Positions 8,803 through 18,397 are shown, numbered from the stretch's first letter. The stretch: 64,000 nucleotides of DNA from Stenotrophomonas sp. 169 (GCF_014621775.1 NZ_CP061204.1:3802501-3866500), one strand, 5' to 3'. Program-made: numbers and translations. Notes: generated from the sequence alone by a model not told the origin.

Positions 8803-9915
8803 TTACAGTACGCCGCGGCGCATCTGGTCGCGCTCGATGCTTTCGAACAGTGCCGTGAAGTTGCCTTCGCCGAACCCTTCATTGCCCTTGCGCTGGATGA
8901 TCTCGAAGAAGATCGGCCCGATGCTGTTCAAGGTGAAGATCTGCAGCAGCTTGCGCTGGTGGGTTTCCGGGTCGGCATCGATCAGGATCTTGTTCTTCGC
9001 CAACCGGGCAACGTCCTCGCCGTGGCCGGGGACACGCTGGTCGATCACGTCGAAGTAGGTGTCCGGCGTATCCAGGAACTGCACACCCTGTTCGCGCATC
9101 GCTTCCACGGTTGCGTAGATGTCGTCGGTGAAACAGGCGATATGCTGGATGCCCTCGCCCTTGTAGGCGTCGAGGTATTCGTTGATCTGGCTCTTCGGAT
9201 CGGACGATTCATTCAGCGGAATACGCACGATGCCATCGGGCGCGGTCATCGCCTTGGACACCAGGCCGGTCTTCAGGCCCTTGATGTCGAAGTAGCGGAT
9301 CTCGCGGAAGTTGAACAGCCGCTCGTAGTAGTCCGACCACTGCTGCATGTTGCCGAAATACAGGTTGTGGGTCAGGTGGTCGATGAAGGTCAGGCCGAAG
9401 CCAACGGGCGCCGGATCGGCGCCTTCCACCGGCGCGTAATCGTCACCGTAAATACTGCCGGACGTGCCATAGCGGTCCACCAGATACAGCATGCAATCGC
9501 CGATGCCCTTGATCACCGGCGCGTCCACCGCCTTGGACTCCGGCTTGAACGCGATCGCTTCGGCACCGTTGCCCAATGCGGTCTGGAAGACTTCGTCACC
9601 CGGCTTCTGGAAGCGGATGGCGAAACCGCAGGCGCACGGGCCGTGCTTGTCGGCGAAATCGGCGGCGAACGAATCCGGGTCTTCGTTGACCAGGAAGTTC
9701 ACCCCGCCCTGGCGATAGACCGTGATCGGACGCGCCTTGTGCTTCAGCACGGCGGTGAAGCCCATGCTGCGGAAGTAGGCGTGCAGCTCCTCGCCACGGC
9801 CAGCAGGGGCGGCGAATTCGACGAACTCGAAGCCATCGATGCCCATCGGATTTTCGAACGTGGTCACCTGCATGCCGAGATTGGGGTGCGAGGCGGTCTG
9901 GACGGTGGTATTCAT
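8803..9915 (-). CDS. hpd: 4-hydroxyphenylpyruvate dioxygenase
   Basis: 370 residues, Fe(II) enzyme of the vicinal-oxygen-chelate fold that turns 4-hydroxyphenylpyruvate into homogentisate. Iron ligands lie in [13 protein letters not shown] (His), [13 protein letters not shown] (His) and [20 protein letters not shown] (Glu), the last also being the C-terminal gating helix. The ATG at 9915 is chosen for its GGAG ribosome site and because family similarity begins just after it; longer in-frame extensions run into the promoter. First gene of the hpd-hmgA operon, divergent from a MarR regulator. Confidence 0.97.
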   Translation of the reverse strand: MNTTVQTASHPNLGMQVTTFENPMGIDGFEFVEFAAPAGRGEELHAYFRSMGFTAVLKHKARPITVYRQGGVNFLVNEDPDSFAADFADKHGPCACGFAIRFQKPGDEVFQTALGNGAEAIAFKPESKAVDAPVIKGIGDCMLYLVDRYGTSGSIYGDDYAPVEGADPAPVGFGLTFIDHLTHNLYFGNMQQWSDYYERLFNFREIRYFDIKGLKTGLVSKAMTAPDGIVRIPLNESSDPKSQINEYLDAYKGEGIQHIACFTDDIYATVEAMREQGVQFLDTPDTYFDVIDQRVPGHGEDVARLAKNKILIDADPETHQRKLLQIFTLNSIGPIFFEIIQRKGNEGFGEGNFTALFESIERDQMRRGVL

Positions 9916-9996
9916 GGCATAAGCTCCGAAACTTTTCCGCAACAAACCAGGTGCGGTCGACAGAGGGACCCGCGACAATGCGGGGTCAGCATTCCC

Positions 9997-10025
9997 TTTA
10001 TAGTTACACCTGAAACCACCAGCAA
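9997..10025 (-). promoter_or_regulatory. Promoter of hpd with probable MarR operator
   Basis: On the minus strand a -35 box TTGCTG and a -10 box TATAAA are separated by exactly 17 bases, with the hpd start codon about 80 bases downstream. The spacer contains GTTTCAGGTGTAAC, a partly symmetric GTT-N8-AAC stretch. The divergent neighbour is a MarR-type regulator, so a repressor site between the boxes is likely. The boxes are seen directly; the operator assignment is inference. Confidence 0.65.
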
Positions 10026-10038
10026 GGTGCACCGCAAC

Positions 10039-10527
10039 ATGAGTCCAGTCGATACCGCCTCTACCAGCGTGCGCGCCTCGCACGTCCTGCTCGATCTGGA
10101 GCAGTTCCTGCCGTACCGGCTGAGCGTGCTCTCCAACCGGGTCAGCGGCAACATCGCCAAGCTCTACGGCGACCGTTACGGCCTGGCGATCCCGGAATGG
10201 CGGGTGATCACCATCCTGGCCCTGTACCCGGGCTCATCGGCGAGCGAAGTGTCCGAGCGCACGGCGATGGACAAGGTCGCGGTGAGCCGCGCCGTGGCAC
10301 GTCTGTTGGAGCGCGGCTTCATCAAGCGCGAAACCCACGGCGACGACCGCCGCCGCTCCGTGTTGGCGCTGTCGGCGGCCGGCTTCGAGGTGTACGAAAC
10401 CATCGCGCCGCTGGTGATTGAAACCACCCGCAAGCTGATGTCCGTGCTCAGCGAAGACGAAGAGCAGCTGTTGGAAACGCTGATCCTGCGCCTGGCCGGC
10501 GAAGGCCTGCAGCGCATGGGCGAATAG
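10039..10527 (+). CDS. MarR-family transcriptional regulator of tyrosine catabolism
   Basis: 162 residues with the MarR winged-helix layout: dimerisation helix (QFLPYRLSVLSNRVSGNIAK), HTH (ASEVSERTAMDKVAVSRAVARLLERGFI), the wing basic loop GDDRRRSVLAL and a C-terminal dimer helix. Divergent from hpd with a 123-bp shared intergenic region, the classic layout of an autoregulated repressor (HpdR/HmgR type) of homogentisate-pathway genes. Ligand is unknown; 4-hydroxyphenylpyruvate or homogentisate is a guess from context. Start at the ATG giving a normal-length MarR protein. Confidence 0.88.
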   Translation: MSPVDTASTSVRASHVLLDLEQFLPYRLSVLSNRVSGNIAKLYGDRYGLAIPEWRVITILALYPGSSASEVSERTAMDKVAVSRAVARLLERGFIKRETHGDDRRRSVLALSAAGFEVYETIAPLVIETTRKLMSVLSEDEEQLLETLILRLAGEGLQRMGE

Positions 10528-10575
10528 CAGGAAAACGCGCGCACCCCGATCCTGCCGCAGCTGACGCACCCCGCC

Positions 10576-10597
10576 GCCGAGCACGGCTCGGCGCTAC
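10576..10597 (-). repeat. GTAG-type REP element (SMAG-like), single
   Basis: On the minus strand GTAGCGCCGAGC followed by a short loop and GCTCGGC forms a hairpin headed by the tetranucleotide GTAG. This is the layout of the REP sequences described in Stenotrophomonas maltophilia. It lies between two convergent genes. Confidence 0.75.
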
Positions 10598-10617
10598 CGG
10601 TGGGCCCACGCGCTTCG

Positions 10618-10676
10618 GTAGAGCCGGCTTCAGCCGGCTGCGGTGAGCCAAGGCAGCCGACTGAAGTCGGCTCTAC
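10618..10676. repeat. GTAG-type REP inverted dimer
   Basis: Two REP hairpins facing each other: GTAGAGCCGGCTTCAGCCGG on the left and its near-complement ending in GGCTCTAC on the right, 59 bp in total. The left hairpin stem has changed to GGCTTCAGCC and the right to GACTGAAGTC, so the two arms are related but not identical. Two further CTCTACCCCTCG copies follow directly. Confidence 0.8.
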
Positions 10677-10699
10677 CCCTCGACTCTACCCCTCGGCTC

Positions 10700-11806
10700 T
10701 CAGCTCAGATGCTTGCGGCGGGCGTAGACCCACGGTGCGGCCAGGGCGCCGATGGCCCCGGCGGCGAAGCCGAGCGATGCCGCCACGGTGGCCGCTTCAA
10801 TGGCGCCCGGCAGCGCCAGCGCGGCGGTCACCAGCAGTACCGACGGCAGGCCGACAAACGCCGCCAGGAAGAAGCGCCAGCGCGGCATCCACGTACCCAA
10901 CTGCAGCAGGCTGACCGGCTGCCATGCTTCGCCGCTCGCGTCTTCCGCCATCCTGCGTGCCAGTTTGGGCAGGTCCACTTCCGGCGCGATGCGGCCCTGC
11001 CCGGCCAACGCCAACGCACCGGCCACTTCGTCCGCCGCCGGGTAGCTGGCCGGCCACGGCACCGGCGCCGACACGCCATAGGCGGTCAGCAGCGGCACGC
11101 TGAGCCACGGCGCCGGCAGCGCGCGCAGGCGACGACGGCCGTGCACGCACCACAGCTGCGGCTGGCCATGGGCGGTGGCGGAATACAGCGACAGCTCCTC
11201 GGCCGGAGGGTAATCCAACATGCTCGTGCGCGCGGCCAGCGTCTCCACGCCCATCGCACGCAGGAAGCCCGGGCGGCTGCGTCCTTCCTGCATCCAGCCC
11301 AGCCCCAGTGCGCCAACCAGATAGGCCTCGGCGTGATCCTTGCTACCGGCCATCGCGCGTTCGTCGCTGGCCAGGAACCACGCCAGCGACTGTGGCTCGG
11401 CCACGTCCGCTTTGCTCCAGCGCCCACTGTCACCCAGCACGTGGCGCAGCGGCAGGCGGACGGGCGCGGTCTGGCCGCGCTCGGCCGTGCGCAGGAACGG
11501 CAATACGCTCTGCACGAAGCTGCCGATATCCAGCGCACGCGCACCCGGACCCATCCACTCCGCCGGCAACAGGCCGGCCAGCTTCGGATCGCGTGCCAGC
11601 AGGTCCAGCTGTGCTTTCTGTTCCACCAGCCTCTGCACCGCCGCAGCCAGCACGGTGTTGTCCGGCAGCCCGATGATCGGCAGCGTGTGCACGGCCGTCG
11701 CGGCGGCAGACACCGCCGCGTCGCCCACGCTGTCATCCATCAGCACCGCCACCGGCGGCAAGCCCACGGTGTCGGCGGGGGGATGGTCAAGAAGGTCGCT
11801 GTGCAT
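10700..11806 (-). CDS. Hypothetical membrane-anchored protein
   Basis: 368 residues; I do not recognise a family. Most of the chain (residues 1-300) is soluble, rich in Ala, Leu and Trp, and without an N-terminal signal. The C-terminus carries two hydrophobic segments (FFLAAFVGLPSVLLVTAALA and AATVAASLGFAAGAIGALAA) ended by a basic tail (YARRKHLS), which suggests a tail-anchored inner-membrane protein with a cytoplasmic body. It is alone, convergent with the MarR gene and separated from it by REP elements. Confidence 0.65.
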   Translation of the reverse strand: MHSDLLDHPPADTVGLPPVAVLMDDSVGDAAVSAAATAVHTLPIIGLPDNTVLAAAVQRLVEQKAQLDLLARDPKLAGLLPAEWMGPGARALDIGSFVQSVLPFLRTAERGQTAPVRLPLRHVLGDSGRWSKADVAEPQSLAWFLASDERAMAGSKDHAEAYLVGALGLGWMQEGRSRPGFLRAMGVETLAARTSMLDYPPAEELSLYSATAHGQPQLWCVHGRRRLRALPAPWLSVPLLTAYGVSAPVPWPASYPAADEVAGALALAGQGRIAPEVDLPKLARRMAEDASGEAWQPVSLLQLGTWMPRWRFFLAAFVGLPSVLLVTAALALPGAIEAATVAASLGFAAGAIGALAAPWVYARRKHLS

Positions 11807-11900
11807 CGGCCGCTCCGGTCGCGCGCCACGATCAGCGTGGCGTCGGTACCTTGCCGTTAGCGGCGGCCGCGAGGTGAAGTTGAGTCCGGCACCCGCGCGA

Positions 11901-12494
11901 TCAGCGCGGCGCCCATTCCTTCATGAAGGCGAGGAACTTCGCCCGGTCGTAGCTCTTGCCCTGCTCCAGCTCGCCGGTGAACTGCGAATGCAGCAGGCCG
12001 CCTTCGGCATCCAGCACGAACAGATGCGGGTAACCCTTCACTTCCGGGTACTGCGACAGGAAGACCTTGTTCTCGTTGTCTTCGCTGTAATTGACCTTCA
12101 TCCAGATGTAGTTCGCATCGCGCAGGCGGCGCACTTCCGCATCGCCTTCGACGAACCTGTCGAGGATGTGGCACCACGGGCACCATTCACCGCCCACGTC
12201 CAGGATGATGCGCTTGTTGCCGCGCTGTGCTTCGACCTTGGCCATTTCCAGGTCGGTGGCCGGGTCACGGGCCGGATCGAATGCGGCATTCAGCGCCGCG
12301 ATGGCGGCGATATCCGCCGCCGCCGGGCTGTTGCCCGAGGACACCGGCACGCTGGGATCAGCGGCCGGTGTCCCGGTGGGGCGCGTATCAAGCGGTTGCG
12401 CGGGCGCCTGGCTGGCCTCCGGAGTGGGCTGCGAGCACGCGGCCAATGCAGCGGCCAGCAGCCCCATGGATATCCAACCTGTTGTCCTGCGCAT
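11901..12494 (-). CDS. Thioredoxin-fold lipoprotein with WCPWC active site
   Basis: 197 residues. Signal peptide with lipobox (MRRTTGWISMGLLAAALAAC), a Pro/Ala/Ser-rich linker, then a thioredoxin-like domain containing DVGGEWCPWCHILDRF, a CxxC redox pair, and the later GYPHLFVLDAEG, which supplies the cis-proline region. This resembles DUF255/thioredoxin_7 domains that reduce or chaperone periplasmic proteins. Start at 12494 gives the signal peptide; in-frame extensions upstream overlap the neighbouring transporter gene and are rejected. It follows the POT transporter by 11 bases on the same strand, so co-transcription is likely. Confidence 0.82.
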   Translation of the reverse strand: MRRTTGWISMGLLAAALAACSQPTPEASQAPAQPLDTRPTGTPAADPSVPVSSGNSPAAADIAAIAALNAAFDPARDPATDLEMAKVEAQRGNKRIILDVGGEWCPWCHILDRFVEGDAEVRRLRDANYIWMKVNYSEDNENKVFLSQYPEVKGYPHLFVLDAEGGLLHSQFTGELEQGKSYDRAKFLAFMKEWAPR

Positions 12495-12505
12495 GCGCTT
12501 TCCTC

Positions 12506-14011
12506 TTACTTGACGCCGTGCATCAGCTTCTGGATCAGCGGTGCCACCAGGAACAGCAGCACGCCCGAGCCCACCAACGCGTAGAAACCAAAGGTATACC
12601 CGGCATGCGCGGATTGCACGGTCATGCCACCTTCGCCGCTGACCCGCCCGGCGAAGATGCCCGCCAGGTTGTTGCCGATGGCGATGGACAGGAACCAGCA
12701 ACCCATCGCCATGCCGCCCAGGCGTGCCGGGGCAAGCTTGGTGGTCATCGACAGGCCGATCGGCGACAGGCACAGCTCACCCACGGACTGGATGACATAC
12801 ACCATGAACAGCGTCCAGAACGGGATCTTGCCCGCGCCGTCGACCATGCTCGACAGGGCCACCATCAGCAGCAGGAAGGCCAGGCCGTTGAACACCAGGC
12901 CCAGGCCGAACTTGCGCGGGATGGACGGATTGGCGCGGCCCATCTTCACCCACATCCACGCCAGCAGCGGGGCCAGGGTGATGATGGCGATGGAGTTGAC
13001 CGACTGGAACCACTCCAACGGGAAGGTCCAGTCACCAAACTGACGGTCGACGATGCGATCAGCCAGGAAGGTGAACGAGCTGCCGGCCTGTTCGAAGAAC
13101 ATCCAGAACAGGACGTTGAACATGAAGATCACCAGCATCGCGATGACCTTGTCGCGCGCCACGGTGCCTGTGCGCACGCCTTCCACCAGCAGCATCACGG
13201 CCGGCACGACGAACAGCGCCATCAGCAGCATCTGCAGCGCCTGCGCGTCGATGGTCAGCAGGAAGTAGAACAGCGGCACGCCGATGATGGCGCCGACGAT
13301 GGCGACCAGGCCGACGCGGCCATTGCTTTCCTGGCCCGGTGCCGGCGCGCCGATGCCCTTCAGCTGGCTGCGGCCCAGCCAGAACCACACCAGGCTCACC
13401 AGCATGCCCACGCCTGCGCAGATGAAGACGATCTGGTAATGCGGCATCGCGTCGGTGCCGAAGATCTCACGCGCCAGCCAGCCGGTGATCACCGGGGCGA
13501 TCATCGCGCCCAGGTTGATGCCCATGTAGAAGATGGTGAAACCGGAGTCACGGCGGGCATCGCCCTGCAGGTAGAGCTTGCCGACCAGCGTGGAGATGAT
13601 CGGCTTGAACAGACCATTGCCGACGATGATGGTGGCCAGGCCCAGCTTGAACAGCAGCTCGGTCGGCGAGGCCAGCATGAACAGGCCGACGGCCATGAAC
13701 AAAGCGCCCAACAGGATGGAGCGCTGGAACCCGATCAACTTGTCGGCGACATAGCCACCGAAGATCGCGCCGGCGTAGACCAGGGCCAGGTAGGCACCGT
13801 AGAGCTCGCTGGCGGGCCGTTCACCGGTGGCATCGCCGCCGTGGAACTGGGCCACGATGTACAACACCATCGCCCAACGGATGCCGTAGAACGCAAAGCG
13901 CTCCCAGAACTCGGCCATGAACAGCATCCACAACGGACGCGGGTGGCCTAGCAGTGTCTTGAACTCCGGCACAGCCGGTTCGGGGGTATTCGCAGTGGCG
14001 TTCAGGCTCAT
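12506..14011 (-). CDS. POT-family proton-dependent oligopeptide transporter
   Basis: 501 residues, about 12-14 membrane helices, major facilitator superfamily. The POT signature ExxERFxxYG is present as EFWERFAFYGIRWAMVLYIV; the second family region GNGLFKPIISTLVGKLY follows. It imports di- and tripeptides driven by protons, as in DtpA/DtpT. The tyrosine of the usual YYG motif is phenylalanine here (AFYG). It lies upstream of the thioredoxin-fold lipoprotein on the same strand; no functional link is evident. Confidence 0.9.
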   Translation of the reverse strand: MSLNATANTPEPAVPEFKTLLGHPRPLWMLFMAEFWERFAFYGIRWAMVLYIVAQFHGGDATGERPASELYGAYLALVYAGAIFGGYVADKLIGFQRSILLGALFMAVGLFMLASPTELLFKLGLATIIVGNGLFKPIISTLVGKLYLQGDARRDSGFTIFYMGINLGAMIAPVITGWLAREIFGTDAMPHYQIVFICAGVGMLVSLVWFWLGRSQLKGIGAPAPGQESNGRVGLVAIVGAIIGVPLFYFLLTIDAQALQMLLMALFVVPAVMLLVEGVRTGTVARDKVIAMLVIFMFNVLFWMFFEQAGSSFTFLADRIVDRQFGDWTFPLEWFQSVNSIAIITLAPLLAWMWVKMGRANPSIPRKFGLGLVFNGLAFLLLMVALSSMVDGAGKIPFWTLFMVYVIQSVGELCLSPIGLSMTTKLAPARLGGMAMGCWFLSIAIGNNLAGIFAGRVSGEGGMTVQSAHAGYTFGFYALVGSGVLLFLVAPLIQKLMHGVK

Positions 14012-14387
14012 GCGGGATTCCTGGTTCGGTGGATGACAGACACGTCCCTGTGCCGGCGTAACGCGCGAGCATCACCGACTTCTGGCGTTCACGTCAAATA
14101 CACGCTTATCGCAACAACAGGCCGCGTGCTCGCTGAACTTGCAAATGCAACGAGTTCAGCTTCCTGGCAAGGAAGCTGAACCGGCAGCAGACGGATTCGT
14201 CCTGATTGCTGGCCACTACACACGACACGTCTATGTCGGTTATCGCTCATCGATCACCACGCGTTCTTACCCACTGACTTCCGCACATTGGCTCAAAGAC
14301 ACCCCGGCAGGGTCCACGTAGGGTCAGGAACGACGCTGATTGCTGCGTGCGGCTCAGGGTCACCTCATCCTACTTTCTGGACTTTCC
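14012..14387. other. Intergenic region between divergent genes with a perfect hairpin
   Basis: A 376-bp gap between the POT transporter (left) and the secreted peptidase (right). At 14154-14181 a perfect 12-bp stem (GTTCAGCTTCCT and its complement) closes on a 4-base loop, with no T-run after it. No convincing gene is present. The rest is lower in GC than the flanks and must hold both promoters, but no box could be assigned with confidence. Confidence 0.5.
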
Positions 14388-16010
14388 ATGAAGCGATTGA
14401 CCCCGTTACTGGTCATGGCGCCCCTTCTGATGGGAGCCTCCGCGTCCGCCGCTGCCTTGGAGTGGACTTCCTGCCCGGACGATATTTCAAGCAGCTTCCC
14501 CCTTCTTGGCGATCGACTGCAGTGTTCACAAACCCAGGTCCCACTGGATCATGCGGGATCGGTTCCCGGCACGCTGATGATCGATCTGCTCCGCGTGCGC
14601 GCAGCCCATCCGGCCGAGCGACGCGGCGTGCTGATGGTGAACCCCGGAGGGCCAGGACTGGGCGCCATGTTCTTCACCGCCAGCTTGCCCGCCAACTGGG
14701 AGGCTGAGGCAGCTTGGGCGAGCGACAAACACCGGATCTCCGAGCGCCACGACCTTATCGCGGTACAGCCCCGCGGGCTGGGCTCAGGGAGCGAACTGCG
14801 CTGTAGATCCTCGGCCGTGCTGAAGCCCTACGGCCGGATTACGGATGACCGTTCAAGCGAAAATCTGATCGCCATCAATGAGAATGCCGCCGTCATCGCC
14901 GCTGGATGCAGCGCTCACCCTTGGTCGCGATTCATTACCACCGAGCAGACCGCACGTGACATGGATCTGGTGCGGACTCAGCTGGGTGAGGAAAAAATCA
15001 ACTACTGGGGCGTGTCCTACGGCACCGAGCTGGGTGCATGGTATGGCCTCCTGTTCGCCGACCACGTTGATCGGATGATTCTGGATTCCAACGTCGACTG
15101 GACCAAGGGCATCCAGTACACCGCCATTCCCAAATCAGACAGCCGCCAGGTGATCTACCAGCGTTTTCTGGTCGAGCGCGCTATTGCCCAGCCCGCGGTG
15201 TATGGACTGGGCACGGATGCGCAGGCAATCGATGACCTGTTTGCCGATCTGGAGCCGGTTTTCCGCGACACCGTCAGGTACAGCCTTGGCAGCGTCGAGT
15301 CATTGATGGCCGCGCGCATGCTTCAATCCTGGCTGCGCGAATCGCCAGACATGGACGCAAAGGCGCTGGATGAACGCATCGCGGGCCATCACTTCAGCGA
15401 TGATCCCGATGTCGACGCAGCTGCTCGACGTTCCGCGCAGTATGCGGCGGTCGACTGGTTCAGTGCTCCGGAATCGCCGGGCCCACTCAACCTGGATCCC
15501 ACCTATTCCGTCCAATACACCGTTCTGTGCAACAGCGCGGAAGGCATTCAGCCACCATCGTTCTGGGACGATATGGGGGATCGTCAAGCGCGCGAAAACC
15601 CGGTCGGCGGCAGCACGGAAAGCCATCAAACCTGTGCGTACTGGCCGGTTTCAGTACCCGCAAGACCCGACATGGCAGCTTTGGATGCAGTACGGAACCT
15701 GATGGTGCTGCAGATGGAGTTCGATGCATTCACCCCGCGCGCAACCGCATTCAATGCGTTCACGTCCATTCCCTCCGCATCCATCGTCTACGCCGCTGGA
15801 CTGAAAGGCCACGGCATGATCTACAACGGCGTTTCATCGTGCGTTGATCGGGTGACCTCCGCGTTCATGGCCGACGGCATCCGACCCGGACGCCTGCACG
15901 TCTGCGAGCATGCGCCCGCGGCCGTGCAGTCGACCACGGACAAACTGCGCCAGATCGAAGCCCGCGCGCATCAAGTGCGGGGGGAACGGCGCATGCCTGC
16001 GGACAGCTGA
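14388..16010 (+). CDS. Secreted alpha/beta hydrolase, tripeptidyl aminopeptidase-like (S33, TAP C-terminal)
   Basis: 540 residues with a signal peptide (MKRLTPLLVMAPLLMGASASAAA) cut about residue 24. The core is an alpha/beta hydrolase: GVLMVNPGGPGLGA oxyanion region, nucleophile elbow YWGVSYGTELG with Ser210, then Asp446 in EFDAFTP and His475 in KGHGMIY, forming a plausible catalytic triad. The C-terminal third matches TAP-like domains of Streptomyces tripeptidyl aminopeptidase and clip-type S33 enzymes. It probably cleaves peptides or peptide-like esters in the periplasm or outside. Start chosen at the signal-peptide ATG; an upstream in-frame start adds 16 residues before it. Confidence 0.85.
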   Translation: MKRLTPLLVMAPLLMGASASAAALEWTSCPDDISSSFPLLGDRLQCSQTQVPLDHAGSVPGTLMIDLLRVRAAHPAERRGVLMVNPGGPGLGAMFFTASLPANWEAEAAWASDKHRISERHDLIAVQPRGLGSGSELRCRSSAVLKPYGRITDDRSSENLIAINENAAVIAAGCSAHPWSRFITTEQTARDMDLVRTQLGEEKINYWGVSYGTELGAWYGLLFADHVDRMILDSNVDWTKGIQYTAIPKSDSRQVIYQRFLVERAIAQPAVYGLGTDAQAIDDLFADLEPVFRDTVRYSLGSVESLMAARMLQSWLRESPDMDAKALDERIAGHHFSDDPDVDAAARRSAQYAAVDWFSAPESPGPLNLDPTYSVQYTVLCNSAEGIQPPSFWDDMGDRQARENPVGGSTESHQTCAYWPVSVPARPDMAALDAVRNLMVLQMEFDAFTPRATAFNAFTSIPSASIVYAAGLKGHGMIYNGVSSCVDRVTSAFMADGIRPGRLHVCEHAPAAVQSTTDKLRQIEARAHQVRGERRMPADS

Positions 16011-16037
16011 CACCGCATCCAGACACCGCGCTGGAGC

Positions 16038-16892
16038 TCACCCCTCCAGCGTGGTCCGCACCTGGAACAGCTCCGGGAAGAACGTGAGCTCCAGCGCCTT
16101 GGCCAGGAACCCGACGCCGGACGACCCCCCGGTGCCGCGCTTGAACCCGATCACCCGCATCACCGTGCGCATATGGCGGAAGCGCCACAGCTGGAAGGCG
16201 GTCTCCAGATCCACCAGGTCCTCGCACAGCGCGTACTCGCGCCAGTACCGATCGGTGTTCTGGTAGATGCGCTCGAATACCGGGTGCAGTGCATCGTCGG
16301 CCACGTGCGGTTGGCTCCAGTCACGCTGCAGGTACTGCGCCGGGATGTCATGACCGAAGCGGGACAGATACTGCAGGAATTCCTCATACAGGCTGGGGGC
16401 CTCCAGCGTCTCGCGCAGGCGCTGCTGGCCGGCCACGTCATGCTCGAACACCTTCAGCATCTGCGCGTTCTTGTTGCCCAGCAGGAACTCGATGTAGCGG
16501 TACTGCAATGACTGGAAGCCCGAAGACGGCCCCAGCACGTCGCGGAACCCCATGTACTCGGAGGGTGTCAGCGTTTCCAGCACCGACCACTGCTCGGTCA
16601 GCTGGCGCAGCACCAGCTTGCTGCGCGCGAGCACCTTCTGGCACTGCCAGACCTGGTCGCGCTGCAGGAAGCTGATCGCCGCACGCAATTCGTGCGCCAG
16701 CAGCTTCAGCCACAGCTCCGAGGTCTGGTGCTGGATGATGAACAGCATCTCGTCGTGATGCGGCGGGCTGGACAGCGGCTGCTGCGCCGCCAGCAGCTGG
16801 TCCAGCCGAAGGTAGCCGCCGTAGGTCAGCCGATCCTGCAGATCCGTATGGATACCGGCTTCGAGATCGCGTTGGTTGTTATCGACGGACAT
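16038..16892 (-). CDS. kynA: Tryptophan 2,3-dioxygenase
   Basis: 284 residues, heme enzyme that opens the indole ring of L-tryptophan to give N-formylkynurenine, first step of the kynurenine pathway. The distal pocket [20 protein letters not shown] with its His is present, as are [12 protein letters not shown], which binds the substrate amino group, and the C-terminal FPELFQVR. Length is normal for bacterial enzymes. Start at 16892 is the first ATG before family similarity. No other kynurenine genes lie near it. Confidence 0.96.
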   Translation of the reverse strand: MSVDNNQRDLEAGIHTDLQDRLTYGGYLRLDQLLAAQQPLSSPPHHDEMLFIIQHQTSELWLKLLAHELRAAISFLQRDQVWQCQKVLARSKLVLRQLTEQWSVLETLTPSEYMGFRDVLGPSSGFQSLQYRYIEFLLGNKNAQMLKVFEHDVAGQQRLRETLEAPSLYEEFLQYLSRFGHDIPAQYLQRDWSQPHVADDALHPVFERIYQNTDRYWREYALCEDLVDLETAFQLWRFRHMRTVMRVIGFKRGTGGSSGVGFLAKALELTFFPELFQVRTTLEG

Positions 16893-17241
16893 GGGGGCAG
16901 GACCGGTCAAAGGCCGCAAAGCGTAGCAGGGCGCGGGCAAGGGACGAGCAACACCAGCGCACCCGATCCATTCCCAGGTGATCGCCCCCGTTGCGTGGAA
17001 CGTGAAATACAGCGCACTGGCGCGTGGAACCGATTCCTACCTGTGCCACTGACCGCGCCGGAGGGGTATTGTGGTGCTGTGCAGCATCGGCTGAATACGT
17101 TGCTGTTGCTGGCGTTCTGCGCACGGACACGCGCACTGAACGGGCAAACTCTTGCTGCGCCGCAGGACAGCTTTTTCCTATGCCGTCCTTAACATGGCAA
17201 TTCATATCATTTGTAACTTCCTGTCGAAGGTGTCGTCCGCA
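16893..17241. other. Divergent intergenic region between kynA and the dehydrogenase operon
   Basis: A 349-bp gap that must carry the kynA promoter (minus strand) and that of the pdhA operon (plus strand). No gene, REP or strong hairpin is seen. The last 100 bases before pdhA are locally T-rich, but no -35/-10 pair of acceptable quality could be assigned. Confidence 0.4.
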
Positions 17242-18324
17242 ATGACAGTTGCTGCTGAGTTCAAGATCGAATATCTCCAATACCTGGACGCGGACGGGAA
17301 GCTCGTCCGTGATGACCTGCCCGCCTCCCTGCGGGATCCCAAGGTGCTGGTCCCGCTGTTCAAGCAGATGCTCTATGTACGCGTCTTCGACAGCAAGTCC
17401 ATCGCCCTGCAGCGCACCGGCAAGCTGGGCACCTACGCTGCCTGCCTGGGCCACGAAGCGGCGCATGTGGGTATCGGCGCGGCCATGGCGGTGGGCGATG
17501 TGTTCGCGCCCAGTTACCGCGAATACGGCGCGATGTTCATGCGCGGCGTGCGCCCGTATGACGTGCTGATGTACTGGGGCGGCGACGAGCGTGGCAACGA
17601 CTACGGTGGCAACGCGGCCAAGGACTTCCCGTTCTGCGTGCCGATCTCCACCCAGTGCCTGCATGCGGCTGGTGCTGCGTTGAAGTTCAAGCTCAACGAC
17701 GAAAAGCAGGTCGCCGTGGCCGTCTGTGGCGACGGTGGCAGCTCCAAGACCGACTTCTATGCCGCACTGAATTCCGCCGGTGCCTACAAGCTCCCGCTGA
17801 TCCTGTGCATCGTCAACAACGGCTGGGCCATCTCCGTTCCGCGCTCGGCGCAGACCGGTGCCGAAACGCTGGCGCAGAAGGGCCTGGCCGGTGGCCTGCA
17901 CTGCCTGCAGGTGGACGGCAACGACCTGATCGCCGTGCTGGCCGCCATGGAGCAGGCGCGCGAACGCGGCCTGTCCGGCAATGGCGGCACCGTGCTGGAA
18001 TTGATGACCTATCGCCTGTCCGACCACACCACCGCCGACGACGCACGCCGCTACCGCGACGATGCCGAAGTGAAGGATGCCTGGTTGCTGGAGCCGATGC
18101 TGCGCCTGCGCAAGTACCTGACCGCGCAGGGCGTCTGGAGCGAAGCCGAAGAAAAGGCGTGGATCGAGGAGTGCGGGACGCGCGTGGACGAGGACGTGAA
18201 CCAGTACCTCAACACGCCGGTGCAGCCGGTCGAGGCGATGTTCGACTTCCTGTACGCCGATCCGCCGCCGGACCTGCTGGCCCAGCGCGCTGCTGCCATC
18301 GCCCTGGAGCAGCGTCATGGATGA
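17242..18324 (+). CDS. pdhA: Pyruvate (2-oxoacid) dehydrogenase E1 component, alpha subunit
   Basis: 360 residues. The thiamine-diphosphate motif VCGDGGSSKTDFYAALN with IVNNGWAIS is intact, as is the phosphorylation-loop-like SDHTTADDARRYR. It decarboxylates the 2-oxoacid together with the beta subunit. Alpha2beta2-type E1 with this length is typical of Gram-positive-like pyruvate or branched-chain 2-oxoacid complexes, and Xanthomonas species carry the same operon. Which substrate is used cannot be read from sequence. Start at 17242 is the ATG next to family similarity; a longer in-frame version would start inside the promoter region. Overlaps or nearly abuts pdhB. Confidence 0.92.
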   Translation: MTVAAEFKIEYLQYLDADGKLVRDDLPASLRDPKVLVPLFKQMLYVRVFDSKSIALQRTGKLGTYAACLGHEAAHVGIGAAMAVGDVFAPSYREYGAMFMRGVRPYDVLMYWGGDERGNDYGGNAAKDFPFCVPISTQCLHAAGAALKFKLNDEKQVAVAVCGDGGSSKTDFYAALNSAGAYKLPLILCIVNNGWAISVPRSAQTGAETLAQKGLAGGLHCLQVDGNDLIAVLAAMEQARERGLSGNGGTVLELMTYRLSDHTTADDARRYRDDAEVKDAWLLEPMLRLRKYLTAQGVWSEAEEKAWIEECGTRVDEDVNQYLNTPVQPVEAMFDFLYADPPPDLLAQRAAAIALEQRHG

Positions 18325-18397
18325 GATCAAGCACGGCGCTCCTGCGTCCCGCACCAATGCCGCCGACAGCGCTGCTGTCGCCGGTGGAGACACGGTC

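Noticed and set aside
8722..10038. Long plus-strand frame leading into the MarR gene
   Set aside because: It is antisense to hpd. Family similarity of the regulator begins at 10039, and the promoter of hpd lies just before it.
16029..16051. Hairpin CGCTGGAG / CTCCAGCG at the end of kynA as a terminator
   Set aside because: The stem overlaps the last codons and stop, and no T-run follows on either strand.
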